NCBI RefSeq assembly: GCF_000006565.2 | Contig: NC_031476.1 | Location: 6,013,900-6,077,899, forward strand | DNA length: 64,000 nt | Direction: 5' to 3' | Origin: Toxoplasma gondii ME49 | Lineage: Eukaryota > Apicomplexa > Conoidasida > Eucoccidiorida > Sarcocystidae | Shown: positions 22,797-34,599 of the stretch, in pieces | Layout: each line of letters begins with the position of its first letter | Position numbering within the stretch: position 1 is the stretch's first letter | Made by a program: the position numbers and the translations under genes | The notes under the pieces: model-generated | The model's input: the letters and a program-made list of their open reading frames with translations, nothing else | Told to the model about the DNA's origin: nothing | Database searches by the model: none

Positions 22797-23786
22797 ATGA
22801 TAGCGCCGGGGCCGGACCAGAAAGATATCCGCCCTGCTGGTCTCGCAACAGCGGTTTCGCCACATCGGAGGTCTTTTCGGGGTCGCCGCCGCTACTGGCC
22901 CGACCCCTCTGGCAACTACCCTGTGACACACAGTCCTGATTCACACCGTGAAACAACGCCCGTCTCATGTCCTGCAGGATGGACGCCTACGCAAACCTGC
23001 ACTGGCTATTTGGCCACAATTAGCAACTGTTCCAGTAGGGAAATGTGCATGTGTTTGGAACCTGACATTTACAGTTGTATCCCTCCACCTCGGTCTCGTC
23101 CCTCAAAGGGCAGCGGCAATACGGATTTTATCTCTAGAAGCCAGGCGAACCATAGTTTACTGCAGCAGGAATCAAGCGTGCAAGTCAGCAATTCTGAAGT
23201 CCGGAGAAGACTCTCCTCCCTTCAAAGTGAGAGGCGTTCGCGACCGGACACCCATTACCGTATTTTCGAGACAGAGCCACCGGCAGGGAAAATTCGTTTA
23301 CGGGGTAATTTCGCTATGGAGCTGTACAAACGCAATGTCTACAGTGGATGTCCGGAGGAGCAGAAGGGGAAACGATACAGCAAAGCTGTATCACGTGCTG
23401 ACCATGCGGACATAATTACTCACCAATCTGTTGCGGAAGAAGATAGCTTTAATGGCAAACAGCTCAACTCACGGCGTTGTCATGCGAACGTGAACAAGAC
23501 TATGACAGATTTTTTGACGTGGAGAGGACCTAGGACCCGCGCAGAAGCCATCCAGCGATACACAACAAAGCAGGTGACCCACAAATTAGGGACACAAGGA
23601 CTACTTATGTGGCACTCTGATGAGGAAACGTCTGCAGAGCAGACTGACACTCGTTTCGGGAACTCCACCAAGGCATTACGGGGAATAGCGTCTGCACGGA
23701 AACTGGCTGATTACAACGGCTGCGGCATTTTCTCGGTTCGTGCCGATACTGCTGCACAACGATGGTTCACACCTGCTCCGAAGTAG
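22797..23786 (+). CDS. Unknown 329-residue single-exon protein
   Basis: I do not recognise this protein. The ATG at 22797 has a good context (GCAAAAAATGA). The open frame is 330 codons in a region of moderate GC, longer than chance would usually give. The first third is Pro/Ser/Cys-rich; the remainder is hydrophilic with aromatic anchors (HYRIFETEPPAGKIRLRGNF, MTDFLTWRGPRTRAEAIQRY). There is no signal peptide or membrane segment. It is head-to-head with the dynein-arm docking gene, so an axonemal or male-gamete role is a guess by neighbourhood only. A 155-codon ORF in another frame overlaps it and is treated as a shadow. It may also be an exon of a longer gene. Confidence 0.45.
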   Translation: MIAPGPDQKDIRPAGLATAVSPHRRSFRGRRRYWPDPSGNYPVTHSPDSHRETTPVSCPAGWTPTQTCTGYLATISNCSSREMCMCLEPDIYSCIPPPRSRPSKGSGNTDFISRSQANHSLLQQESSVQVSNSEVRRRLSSLQSERRSRPDTHYRIFETEPPAGKIRLRGNFAMELYKRNVYSGCPEEQKGKRYSKAVSRADHADIITHQSVAEEDSFNGKQLNSRRCHANVNKTMTDFLTWRGPRTRAEAIQRYTTKQVTHKLGTQGLLMWHSDEETSAEQTDTRFGNSTKALRGIASARKLADYNGCGIFSVRADTAAQRWFTPAPK

Positions 23787-25199
23787 CTCTTTAACCAGAA
23801 CAGGAAGGTCGTACGTGGCTCTGCTCACTCTACACGAAACCTGGACGCACTGTGGAATGTCTCCATGGTCTGAAAAAGAGCAATGCTGTGTGCTGTTTTC
23901 ACTGAACAAACCGAACTACAGTCGTTCCGATGGTGGAAGCGGTTCTTCTGCAACGCTGCAACCTTTATTGGAGTACTCTTCATTAATCGCACTGCTTTAG
24001 CTGTATACATCTGCGAAGAAACTTCTGGGGTGCCTTCGCCGAAGAAAACGAGCGGCGAAACATCTACCTTTTCATGTTTCACGCGACCACTCACATGACT
24101 CTGTTCTCAGCTCAGCTGCCTAGTAATTCGGCTTAGGGCGACTAGGAAACCCACAGTCATCTGTTTTAGAATGCTGTCCGCTACCACGTGAACAAATGCG
24201 TTTTGGGGCGGCTGTTCGCGCGACCTCGAGTCACCTAACGAATAATAAGTGACTCCACATTCGACAGTAGGAGGACCTGTAAAAAGCAACGGGGCGCCTT
24301 TGGACACCGCATATTTCTTAGAAAGGTCTCACAAAATGTGACAGTGATTCACAAGTCAAGACGTCTCACACTGTTCAGTCAGTTCCGAGATTCATGCTAA
24401 GCTAACGCGTGTTCCGTTGGCTGGCTACACCTGGATGCGCCAGAGGCTTCAGTGAAACTTGTGAGTTCTGACTCCGTTTTTCATCGGCAACGCGAGATTC
24501 CAGTGCAGACATATCACACCAGGTTGGTACTGAACCAACTAACAGGGGCCATACGCAGTACATACTCGAGTAGCAACAAGCCTGACTGATATGATGACTC
24601 TTGTGGGCTCCCCCATGCTAGTAGCATGCGAAGGATCATACCAGATCTTCCGCCTATGCAACAGGCGAGCCGTGTACAGTAACCTGTTCCACATGCAGAG
24701 AAATCCTTCACATGCACGAAAAGCCTTGGCCCATTCAAATCATGTGAGTACAACGAGATATACAGAATACGACTGTATTCGCAGCCCAATAGCAAATCCC
24801 ATGGATATGATCGGCGATCCAAATGAGCCCTGTCGGGTATCCTGCCTAAGTTTTTCTTTTTGCTTCTATTGGCAGGCAGCCACTTCCGACTAAAAGGTGC
24901 ATACTCGCAGACATCGTCTGCGCTAGAGGGTACCACATGCTTAGAAATATCCGCACATCCCCTGGAAACACTGAAAGGTCCTCCTCTCCCCAAGAATGCA
25001 AAGTGACCCACTGCTCACGAAACCGGTGCGGTGACCCCGCGTTTCTTAGTGTCTTAAGTGTCAATAGGTCAGCTCTCTCCTGTATGGTCGGACAGACCAC
25101 AACAAAGACCACGATTTCACGATCCTCGTGACGTTGTGGAACATAACTCGATTTGACAAGACACCTAGTACAGGTGATACAGTTCGGTAGTTTGTTGAC
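23787..25199. other. Tail-to-tail intergenic region
   Basis: Lies between the stop codon of the unknown plus-strand ORF and the stop codon of the minus-strand DHHC gene. A 165-codon minus ORF (24514-25011) has no family resemblance and no supporting splice sites. I see no gene. Confidence 0.45.
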
Positions 25200-28100
25200 C
25201 TAGGTTCCGACAACGGATTTTGGCCTCATCACAGCTGACGGAAATCTTTCCCGCAAGTCAGTCCTTTCCCGTGAGAATCCCGCGGACACGAGCTCGATGC
25301 TCTCTCGCCGATGGGAGTCCGTCATTGAAAAAGTGGTTCCGTTTTCGAAGAACCACGGGGTCTTGCCGGCAGGATCTTCCTCGAGATACACGGGCTCTGA
25401 ACGAAGGCCATCAGCAAACCAGACCAACCACACCTTTTTTCTGAAGAAATCTCACGCGGATAACGAATCGACTATGCTGGTTTGAAACTGAAGAAATAGT
25501 CAGCTCCCTGCATGCGCCCCGCATGCAGCACCCAGCAAATGACATCGAGTGACTAACTCACGAATCTTCAGCTGCTGTAACGCTTGTGGACCACACGTGA
25601 ATGGTAACACTCTGACACCAATATCGGGCTGCTAATCAGGGACATCAAACCTGTCCAACCCGTCGCTCGCTTACCTGCCCAGTCAGGTGAAATTGACGGC
25701 GGACACGGAATTAACCAAAGCCACCACGTGGGACCGAACACTTCAGCTACATGCTGGAAGAAAGTTGTCTAAATGAGAAAATGACAGCCAAAGAACAATG
25801 TGCACAGTTGCAATAACGTTCCGCGTTCAGTTGTCTAGAGTGCGAGTGATTGATCCATTCAGTTCTAAAACGGCGTGCCTTAGCACCGGGGCAAGCCTCT
25901 ACGACCGCCGTTGTCGTTAATGGGAAGTGTTTTAAACTATCCCTATAGTTAAATTGTCACGTCACTCAAGAAAGCAGCTGTCTGCAGCATACCCGCGCGC
26001 CATGGGTATTCTTGTAAGTCTCCACCAGGGTGGTGTTCGACTCCAGGGCCTCCCATTGCTCAGACAGGAAGTCCTGTATCATACAAAGAACACAGTGGCG
26101 CCAAATTGTCAGTCACATTAGGTTTCCGAGACACGTCCCCCACATTCGCGGAATTACTGTGACTGTTCAGTATGTGCTCCTCGGTTTTTCTGTAGGCTCC
26201 ACTCCGCAAGCAATCTTATGCCGGTCTCCCAGTCACCCCTCAAACTGCATCTTCCGCAGTCATCGCTTCTTCCTGCCGCCCCGAATGAGTTCAACACGCC
26301 GACGTAGAAAAAACGCTTAGAGACGCTTACCAGAGACATTGCCAGGAAGAAGACGAGTACGGCGAGGCACAGTACCAAAGAGGTGACTAAGAGCCACGGG
26401 GGCGCAAGACTTGCAAATTTGGCCTCAACAACCTGAACCGCACCCCCACAAACAGTTAGCCAAGCAAAACACACAACGTTTCTCTCGGGAGAGACAGTCT
26501 AACCTCATCCGTTCACGTGTCTGCTATCGTGTCTCCTGAAAATCCAGTATCCGTAAATCCACGCTACTGAGAGTAGATGCCGTCTCACCATTCCGATCGT
26601 CACACATTAGCAAATATTATCGCGGGGCTTGAAAATATTTTACCTCTTTCTCTGGGCCCGAGAGCAGGAACCACTTGAACGCCCCTATACCAAATATAAG
26701 GATGCTGATAGTGCACGCGCAGCCTGAAGAAAAGGACAAAATTGGAGGAACGGGCGGTGTATTCGCCTCACCTGGAAGCTGCATTCCACGCCTAAACATG
26801 GGTTGACAGCTCCTTCGACCTGTATCTAAACGAGGTCGTCGCTGTCGCACTCAGTGCGGAACCACATTGTCTGCAGACCTGCTGCTGCGTTGAACTCATT
26901 CCTGTCCCGAGTCCAGGTATCGCCTTACTGATGTAGATAAGAAAAAGGATAAAGTACTTCTGGTTCATCAATCCAACGCAGTTGTTTATCCACGGACAAT
27001 GATGATCCATCCGGAAAATGCACCTGAAGCAAAACACACAGCATAGAAGCGCACACGGTAAAATATCCACCACGCGTAGCATGGGAAGTCTGCGCGTTAA
27101 CGCGGAAAAACGCAGACGGCAAAGTAACACAGTACATTGAAGACAGAGCGGAAGGAGCATGACAGAAGGACGAAAGAGAGAAGCGAGGGCAAGACCGAAG
27201 AACGGGAGGTGCCAGAGGAGACCGGAGGCAGATAGCAACTGCGGGGAGATAAATTTCAGAGGCAGCTAGACGTAGAATATGTCAAATAGACGCTGAACTC
27301 AGTCCTGAATAATCAGAGGTGGCGGTTAGCAAGTTGCGCAGACAGTGGCAGAGAAAGAGTGATCCAGACACGCCTGGCAGTAAGGGACTCACTCTTTGCA
27401 AACCTTGCAGTGGTGCGCCCGTGGTGGCTTCCAGCGACCTTTACACGGGGAACACTGTCCTGGGGGGAACGGGAGATTCGGAGGTACCTGACTCTGCAGG
27501 ACAGGAATCATGATCCGTGAGAGTCAGCCAGTTCTTGCCGCTTTGTGCTTGGCAAATCACAGTACAGCACGGGGCTCTACATTTACACTTCAGTGTATTC
27601 ATACCCCTATCGTGTTTCCCCCGTAAATAGTTACCCATATACGTACTTGGATACTTACATACATACATGCTTTCGAGAGGATACACTGGGTAAGCGAACT
27701 TTAAACCGCTCACAGGTCTGTCTGCCTTGAACCCTAGGCCACACTTTGTAAGCAAAAAAGCAACGACCTGGGCACGCGGAAAGAGTTATTTCTTGTATCT
27801 AGAGCTATTTAGACTGATGTAGAATCGACCGTCTTTTTCGCTCTGTACGCATCCTTCTCGCAAAGCATCTCAGCCAACAGGACAGCAGAACGATTGGGAA
27901 ATACAACGTACTGGTGCATGTTTGGTAGAGCCAGGGTCAGTGAAGACTGCCAGCAAATGCGCCGTCAGCGCGAAGACAACCGAGAGCTCGTGCAGGATCA
28001 AAAGAAAGATACCCAGGACCGTGTAACCTGAAAAAGAAGTGAGCCGCCACCGGCAGAAGCCGCGAACAGAAGTGAATGAAGGCAAACCAATCTGAAAGCT

Positions 28101-28715
28101 TGCAGACACCCGCCTGATTTCGAACTAAGGAATGTAGCAGGAAGCCGCGTTTGGACAGGATAAACGTGTCGCGTATGATTGTAAGCCATCGCCGGGGCGT
28201 CCCACTATAACTGGACCTCCGTGCTACATCCAAACGGTAAGATGTTTTCTTTTGGAATTGAAGCGACAAACTCTGTTTTAAACGTCACCGCGTGACCAAC
28301 ACGCCGCCGCCCCTTTCCAACGCCTCCGCATACAACCCTGTGGAACTGCTTTGGCATTAGAAACAACTGGCCGCTCTAGATGGACTCAGCACAACACCCG
28401 CGACTTCTACGGAGGACCCATCCATGCAGCAGGCTCTAGGCGTTAAGCAGAAATCCCAAAGTCTGCCAAATTTGGTGCAGCACTTTCGCCTCCCGAGTTT
28501 TCGCACGCACCGTTGTCTCGAGGAGCCAACGGCTCACGTGAAAACTGGCGACCGAAAATTCCCCAGAGCCAGCCAGAGCGTGGACTCTCGACTGGCTCCT
28601 GGTGAGTGAAGAGGGGGGAAAGAATGAAACGAACGGTGACCGTGTTGGCCACCAGCGCGCACACCCACACGAGGAGGCACAAGAAGATTCCCAAGGGACT
28701 GAATATCAGCCGCAT
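25200..28715 (-). CDS. DHHC-type protein S-palmitoyltransferase
   Basis: Membrane enzyme that transfers palmitate to cysteines of cytosolic-face proteins. Nine predicted exons, all in phase, 345 residues: 28715-28538, 28027-27912, 27487-27393, 27023-26929, 26723-26644, 26432-26331, 26073-25993, 25768-25675, 25396-25200. TM1 is about 5-27 and TM2 about 62-85, ending in TDPGS. The zinc cysteine-rich domain has C110-x2-C113, RAHHCKVC and then [15 protein letters not shown] with the catalytic DHHC at 136-139. TM3 ([18 protein letters not shown]) and TM4 ([20 protein letters not shown]) follow. The TTxE motif appears as NTTLVET, and the [11 protein letters not shown] segment is typical of the family's C-terminus. 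All key residues are present. Start context CCACCATGC. Substrates and compartment (Golgi, plasma membrane or secretory organelle) cannot be told from sequence. Confidence 0.9.
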
Positions 28716-30755
28716 GGTGGGGACATCACTTCTGCTTCCCGCCTCTAGGGTTCACCAGGCAAGCCGCAGCTCCGACGCATGTGGCAAGGGGCAGATCGTT
28801 TGTAAGCGAGACAGTACGCTGGTTCAAGGGTCATTTTCCCTGACCTGAGCGGAGCCAGAAACTGCATTCGAAGAAACGCTTAGAATTCCATTCGCGAGGA
28901 GATAACGGTGGAGGGAACGCACAGCACCTGACATGCCTGTTGGTTATATGCTGCTCAAAACGAAAACTTCGTTTTGTGCGCCTAGCAGCGGGAACAGGTC
29001 CCTTGAAGGGGTCGGCAGACACCCGGGGGTACGCTCATACTTTGAACAGAAGAATTCATTGAAAGCTTTGTAGAAGAGGTGAGCAAATCCTTAAGGTAAC
29101 AACCGGCATGAAGCACAAAACGTTCGAAATGAAGGTGCGCGGAAGACCTTGGGAACTGCGCCCAACCCCCCTTGTAGCTGGCCAGTCACACGGCCCGCCA
29201 GGCCCTCATACAAAGCCCAGCTTCCTGATGATTTGACGAGGGACAGCCTAAATGCGAACTTAATCACAGACAACCTCATAGATGGAAAACACTTGACTCT
29301 AGGCTACTTGCTACGATTCACCCTTAACCATGCACAAGTGCCGCCCGGGGAACCACGGACGGTTGACGCGGTTCACGAGAGTGCCCAGGAAAATCACGGC
29401 GGAACCCCAAAATAACTGTAGAAATCGCCCGCCGCTTTCGGTATGCCCCGCGCATCTGCTTCTGCTGTTTCCGTAAGAGGTAATCGAAACTAAGCCAGCT
29501 GGTTCCCAGAATGGCGCAAGGACCGCCTCCTGCATCGCAGCTTGTGCTCTTGGGGAAATTGGCAAGTTGCGCACGATGTCAGTGCCTACAGAAACTCTTC
29601 GTGAGCCAACAGCACGATTCTAATCTTGGGGAACAAACACAGACTCAACCATATTCGTCGACACTGGCACATGCCACAGTGCGAGGCCAACTATCGTAAA
29701 CTTGCACGTTACATCAACAGATCAAGTGTGCGGCTTTGCCGCGGCCGGTCTGTTGTTTGTCAGGCACTCCGATTTGTTTGACACATAGACATTTTGCGAA
29801 CACTCTGGACGTCTGACTTTATTTTGCTGCAATGCGTGTAGCAAGATTTGAACGTGCCTCCAGAATTAGTGGGTCAGCTGGCACGTAAAAGTGTGCCGTG
29901 GCCTTGAAACGCTGTCTCCGCGCTGTCGAAAAGCCGACAAAAACTCTTGGGGGATCGGAGCGGTAGGCCGGCGGCACAAGCCGCAATGCGGTCCTTTATG
30001 GAAAACAGTAACCGAATTCTCCGTGCACATAGTAAGTCACCTAGTTGCTTGGCTATTCTGTGGACATTCGTACTTCGTTTGGTTGTCTAGACGTGGCTCA
30101 ACCACGGTGGCACAGACGAAGGCGCACAGAAACGCTCAGCCGGAAAAGCCTTCTCAGGCAGAGAGCGTAGTGCCGGTGGTCCCGTGAAAACTACAAAGGT
30201 CATGACTCCTATGTTTCCTGCAAATGTGTGGTGTCAACATTAACGCCAGTCCTTTGTCTGACCTGAGCGAGCGCCTCGACCAACCTCTCTAAGCTCCTCT
30301 CCGCCGTGATAGTCATCGTTGTGAAAGCTTGTCTTCACCGACCTACGAAGCTTTGTGTCTCTGTTCAAGACACTATGTCCCGCTGCATGCCGTTGTTTTG
30401 GGTGTAGCAGGGGACCGTCTTCCCCAGTCGCTGTGTTTCGTGTTGCACTGAATACTGTCTGCATTCCTGCGTTACGTTTTCGTTCACAACTTGTGTCTTC
30501 CTTCACTGGCTGCACAGCAGAGCAACTTCTGGGTAGGCGACACGCAGAGAAAAGCAATCTTTGTTTATTCAGGTGTTTGTGGTTCTGCAACGAATTTCGT
30601 CCGCGATGGCTTCTTGGCGGTAACCTGTCGGCCGCAGGACCTCTCTGCTACGGAAAGAAGTGTCTTTTTTCTACGGGCGTTACTGGGAACGAGCAAGGAG
30701 GGGGAGGAGATAGAGCATCTGATGCTTTCTAAGGGCTGTGAGGGTGTTGAGAAAA
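28716..30755. other. Divergent intergenic region, DHHC and TRAPPC5
   Basis: Two kilobases between the DHHC start codon (leftward) and the TRAPPC5 start codon (rightward), so two promoters and 5' UTRs are expected. Short ORFs on both strands (for example 29311-29574 minus, with a hydrophobic patch) lack family resemblance or good context. I see no gene. Confidence 0.45.
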
Positions 30756-32230
30756 ATGGAGCGTAACAAACTGGAGCGACGCAAGTCGCTCACCCATCCT
30801 TCTCTCCTTGATAGAAGCCTACAGAAATCCAAACAGGAAGTAAGACGACCACAATCTGAAAGGGGCAGACTTGGCACTGGGTGGTTGAGTGGCGCATATA
30901 CGTGTTAAAACAGTTGAAAGGCCATTTTTGAGATGTTAAAAGTGATGCGTAGTGATGCTGCTCGACAGTTAACTCCGCAAAGAACAGCTTGGTCCATCCT
31001 CCCTGGGGAAAAACAAAGATGCATGCGTACAGTACCGATGGTATGCATATCCACGAACGCTAATGGACCAAGGAGGTGAAAGTCTACCGACCTCGTTTCC
31101 TTCCTGTTCCACGGCTCGTGTTTCAGGTCAGTCTCAGCATATTTGCTTTCCTTTTCTCCGAAATTGTCCAGTACTGTCTGAGCTCCGCAAAAAAGGGCTA
31201 CCGCATGGAAGACAGGTGAGCATCTGCGGACCGCGAATCCGAGCGTCAGAGTCAAGGGACAGCTGTGGAGCAGAAATTTTGAATGTTATCCAACAACGTG
31301 AGTGCCTCTTCGCTGGCGGGTGCTGTTGTGAACCCTTGGGAGGCTCGATACTCTCGGAATCCGCTTCTCCACCATGCAACATCGTTTTCTACAACCATTT
31401 CTTTGCTTGCAGGTTGCACGAGCTTGGGCTGCGTGTCGGGTATAAGATCCTCGATCTGCTGGTTTACCGCGAGCGGCATAAGAAGAGGGAAATCAAAGTC
31501 CTCAGCATTTTGACGTTCGTGTCAACCTGCGTGTGGCGGTATCTTTTCGGCCACAGTGGAGAGCTGCTCAAGGCACAGGACAACGAACTCGAGTGTAAGT
31601 GTACCAGGCGCCAGCATGCAGGGGGCGCCATTTTACGAACTAATGCAGTCACCCCGGTGAAAGGCTCCCGTCCTGCCGTGCTCCTCATGCGTCTGTCTAC
31701 ACACTGTTCGGCTGACCAGGATTCCTCTGTGTGTGTGTGTGTGTGTGACTGCCTTGTGTGCAGATATGATAAACGACAAACAACTCCTCCTTAACAAATT
31801 TATTTCCATTCCGAGAGACATGAATCACGTCAACTGCGGCGCATTCGCCGCAGGGATAATCGAGGGTATTCTGTGTAGTGCTGAGTTCGTAAGTGCAATC
31901 ACGCATATAGGCCTAGCCGTGCCGCCCGGGAGGCGTCCCGTCGCTTCTGTTCTTTTCTGAGTGCAGGGTGTCTTGAAGCAAGATGTTTACCGGAGATTTC
32001 CCACGGTGGCATGCGGGCATTAGGATGCAGCGTTTTTCACATTCGCATAGTGGTAACGGTATGCGCTTCCTTTTTGCCTCTCGGCTTGGATGTGCATACA
32101 GCCTGCAGCGGTTTCAGCTCACACGGTGGAGGACACCCCGAATTCAAAATCGACCACCTTTCTGATAAAATTTCTCCCGGAGGTCATTGAGCGACAAAAG
32201 CGATTGGGAGGAGGCGGTGTGACTGGATGA
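30756..32230 (+). CDS. TRAPPC5: TRAPP complex subunit 5 (Trs31/TRAPPC5)
   Basis: Core Bet3-family subunit of the TRAPP complexes, which tether vesicles and activate Rab1/Ypt1 at the ER-Golgi boundary. Five exons: 30756-30839, 31127-31215, 31413-31594, 31764-31888, 32102-32230; phases agree and give 202 residues (human 188). The N-terminus has the family's [15 protein letters not shown] helix. Exon 2 gives [20 protein letters not shown], exon 3 [15 protein letters not shown] and TCVWRYLFG, exon 4 [20 protein letters not shown] and GIIEGIL, and exon 5 [11 protein letters not shown] and [13 protein letters not shown]. Each aligns in order with animal and yeast TRAPPC5. Start context GAAAAATGGA. 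A (TG)n tract directly precedes the exon 4 acceptor. The protein appears complete. Confidence 0.93.
31728..31747 (+). repeat. (TG)n microsatellite in TRAPPC5 intron 3
   Basis: Twenty bases of TG repeats ending 16 bases before the exon 4 acceptor of TRAPPC5. Read on the coding strand, it forms part of the pyrimidine/GU-rich tract before the splice site. Its length may vary between strains. Confidence 0.8.
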
Positions 32231-33252
32231 TAGTGGATGGGTGAAGCCAGATGCATGTCCAGGCTCATCCACCATGGAGAAGTGTCGGTGCCATTGCGTA
32301 TGCGCGCTGTATCTTCGTCGAGTTTTTGCGGCAGCTAGATTGCATTTGCAGCTGTACCAAATTGTGTTGCAAGCTATGTAACGCCTGAGTTCCAGGCAGG
32401 CAGTCAATTGATAGGGACTCCGTTACGGACTGTAGGAAGCGAACCAGCAGTTGCTTATGGAAGCCGTGGTGCGTCTCCGCGCCGTGAGGAAGAGATTATG
32501 TGTGCAGAGCCGGATTCTGTTAGTTCGCCAGTTGTTCGTAGTTGTATCTGTCGTGCCTTTCTTTTTCGATGGCAGTAACTTTCACGAGTGACCGTAATCT
32601 ACTACACTACTGGCACGGTGTGGCTTGCTCTGCCAGGAAGCAACAGCTGCACACAGGAACAAAATGTATACTCATGTTTCTGCGCCTAATTGAAACATAA
32701 TGTGGCTACCACAGTGGCATTTCAGCAAATAACTGAGGCATTTCAATCACTTTGAGATTTCGCTGCGGCATGCTTCGCCGTACTCGATAGTGCGAGCGGA
32801 GCCTGGTCAGTGTCCTCGTTAGCAAAGTAGAGGCCGTTCGGTTCCATAGGTGCTACTAGAGTCTAACCATCCACCAGAATGCGTTAGACCGGTGCGAAAC
32901 GTCACCGTGTTCCTGCTTTCGGGGCCAGCAATTTGTAAATATGGCTATATATATATATATATATATATATCCTAATTTCCTTTCCGTGTCCCACCGAAGC
33001 CCTTCGATGAGGCAGGTACTAGCGACAGCATTTCAAGAAACCGAAGGTCTGCCATATAAAAAAGAGTTCTTTGCCAAGAACCGACCAGCCAGCGTGTTAT
33101 ATTGGAGGACACAACTTGCGGTGCTCACTCCCGCAAGAGTCCACGCAAAACCACAACGCGCACTAAAGCCAGAATGACACTTTTGGAGCCTTGCGGGCCA
33201 TGTCCGCAGGAGCCTTTCACTCACGTTGGAGATCGCCGAATTTCGAGTAACA
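32231..33252. other. Tail-to-tail intergenic region
   Basis: Between the TRAPPC5 stop codon and the stop codon of the minus-strand tail-anchored protein. It contains a (TA)n tract at 32946-32970. No ORF with support is seen. Confidence 0.5.
32946..32970. repeat. (TA)n microsatellite
   Basis: Uninterrupted TA dinucleotide run of 25 bases in the intergenic region downstream of TRAPPC5. TA tracts are common, length-variable markers in coccidian genomes. Confidence 0.9.
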
Positions 33253-34599
33253 TCACGGAAGGAACGGCGATTCCCCTGCAGGCGTCTTCCCCAGCAACGT
33301 ATGAACGATGCATATTAGCAGCATTGCAACGGTAAGTGCGATGAGCGCCGTCGACCCAACAACGATTAGGTGATTCTTATTCATTCTGTGTTGGTCATAT
33401 GCCTGAACCGTTTGGCATATGTGACGCAGAAGTCGCGAAGGCAGCGAACACGATCCTTCCGAATTCCTTAGCCGACCCTGAGCACCACTGGTTGTCTTCA
33501 TCTTGCTACCTTCTGCCGTAGGGCTGTCGGAACTGCCGCATGCGGTGCTGGACAATTTCGTCTCTCTAGCATGCTGTTTGTATGGATAGCCCCACGCTGC
33601 TCTGGAGTGATGCACCCCGCTAGCCCCGAGCAGAAACGCATCTCTCTGCGCTTGCACTTCATTTGGCGCAAGCCCCTCCTGTGGTGTCTTTACATCAAGC
33701 AGCACCTCGTTACTCTTTCCAATGATGACGGACCCCACAACACAAAATCCTGGGTCCTGGCCTCTGGTTAGAACGACGTCCGACCACGGTTCATCGTGGC
33801 CATCTGGATGAATCTGAAGGCAGACGCCTGACACGGGAAGGTCTGCATCAGGCTGGTCGCTGGCAACAACAAACGTGTGCGTGGAACACGTGTTAACGTC
33901 GCACGCCTCGACTGCTCGTGACACCGACTGAGGTGATACCACAGTTTCGAAGTCGTCAGCGTTGGCGTATCCTTCGTGAATATCTGAGTCGTCTTCTTGA
34001 CGTTCCCGAACTGTCCGGTCGAGACACTCCGATCCACGAGGCTGCTGATGCAGACCATGCAGCAGCCCTTCGGCGCATGCAGCTGCACTCAGGTTCTCGC
34101 AAGGGTCGCAGCCAGACAACAGAGGGGAAGGCGGCAGTATTCTGGCATGGTATGGTGCGTCTGTGTCCATCTCGTAGTCTTCAACTACGTCGTTGGCGCA
34201 GCCCAGAGCAGAAGGAGCATGTTGCGGCTGCTCGACGAGAACCATTCCATTATTCAACAGTGAATGAGTTCCTTGAGGCCGCATCTTCGCTACCGTGATC
34301 GAGGATGACGGGAATGCCGCGAAGGAAACGTCCAGCAGATGGTGTTGAAGCTTCAAATCCGACGCGGTTATCTCTGAAGATGCACTGTGACTTGAAACAC
34401 ACGCTGATACCCAGAACCCGTAGTCAGATGTGGAACCCTCTAAACCGACTGCTTTGTCTTCAGTTCTCGTCACTGGTTGATCGTCATCATCTGCTTTCTG
34501 AGAAGCATCGTGATATTTCTCAAAACCGCCTCTCCTGGGACTGCATGGTGACGCCGACATTGGGAGGAGCATCGCTTGGCAATCGTTACGACGGTTCAT
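33253..34599 (-). CDS. Unknown tail-anchored membrane protein
   Basis: A single-exon, 448-residue ORF from a true ATG. I do not recognise a family. The first 405 residues are hydrophilic, Ser/Asp/Glu-rich and probably largely disordered, with acidic patches (SQKADDDDQ; DVVEDYEMDTDA) and one more hydrophobic, possibly folded stretch in the second half (PGFCVVGSVIIGKSNEVLLD). At about 410-436 is a single membrane helix (HLIVVGSTALIALTVAMLL, then ICIVHTLL), followed by only 12 residues. There is no N-terminal signal peptide, so the topology is tail-anchored with a cytosolic body, inserted after translation. The flanking charge is weakly basic on the cytosolic side (HRMNKN). Which membrane (ER, mitochondrion, apicoplast) cannot be told. 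Confidence 0.65.
   Translation of the reverse strand: MNRRNDCQAMLLPMSASPCSPRRGGFEKYHDASQKADDDDQPVTRTEDKAVGLEGSTSDYGFWVSACVSSHSASSEITASDLKLQHHLLDVSFAAFPSSSITVAKMRPQGTHSLLNNGMVLVEQPQHAPSALGCANDVVEDYEMDTDAPYHARILPPSPLLSGCDPCENLSAAACAEGLLHGLHQQPRGSECLDRTVRERQEDDSDIHEGYANADDFETVVSPQSVSRAVEACDVNTCSTHTFVVASDQPDADLPVSGVCLQIHPDGHDEPWSDVVLTRGQDPGFCVVGSVIIGKSNEVLLDVKTPQEGLAPNEVQAQRDAFLLGASGVHHSRAAWGYPYKQHARETKLSSTACGSSDSPTAEGSKMKTTSGAQGRLRNSEGSCSLPSRLLRHICQTVQAYDQHRMNKNHLIVVGSTALIALTVAMLLICIVHTLLGKTPAGESPFLP

Noticed and set aside
24514..25011. 165-codon minus ORF downstream of the DHHC gene
   Set aside because: No splice sites, family match or biased composition; chance length for this base composition.
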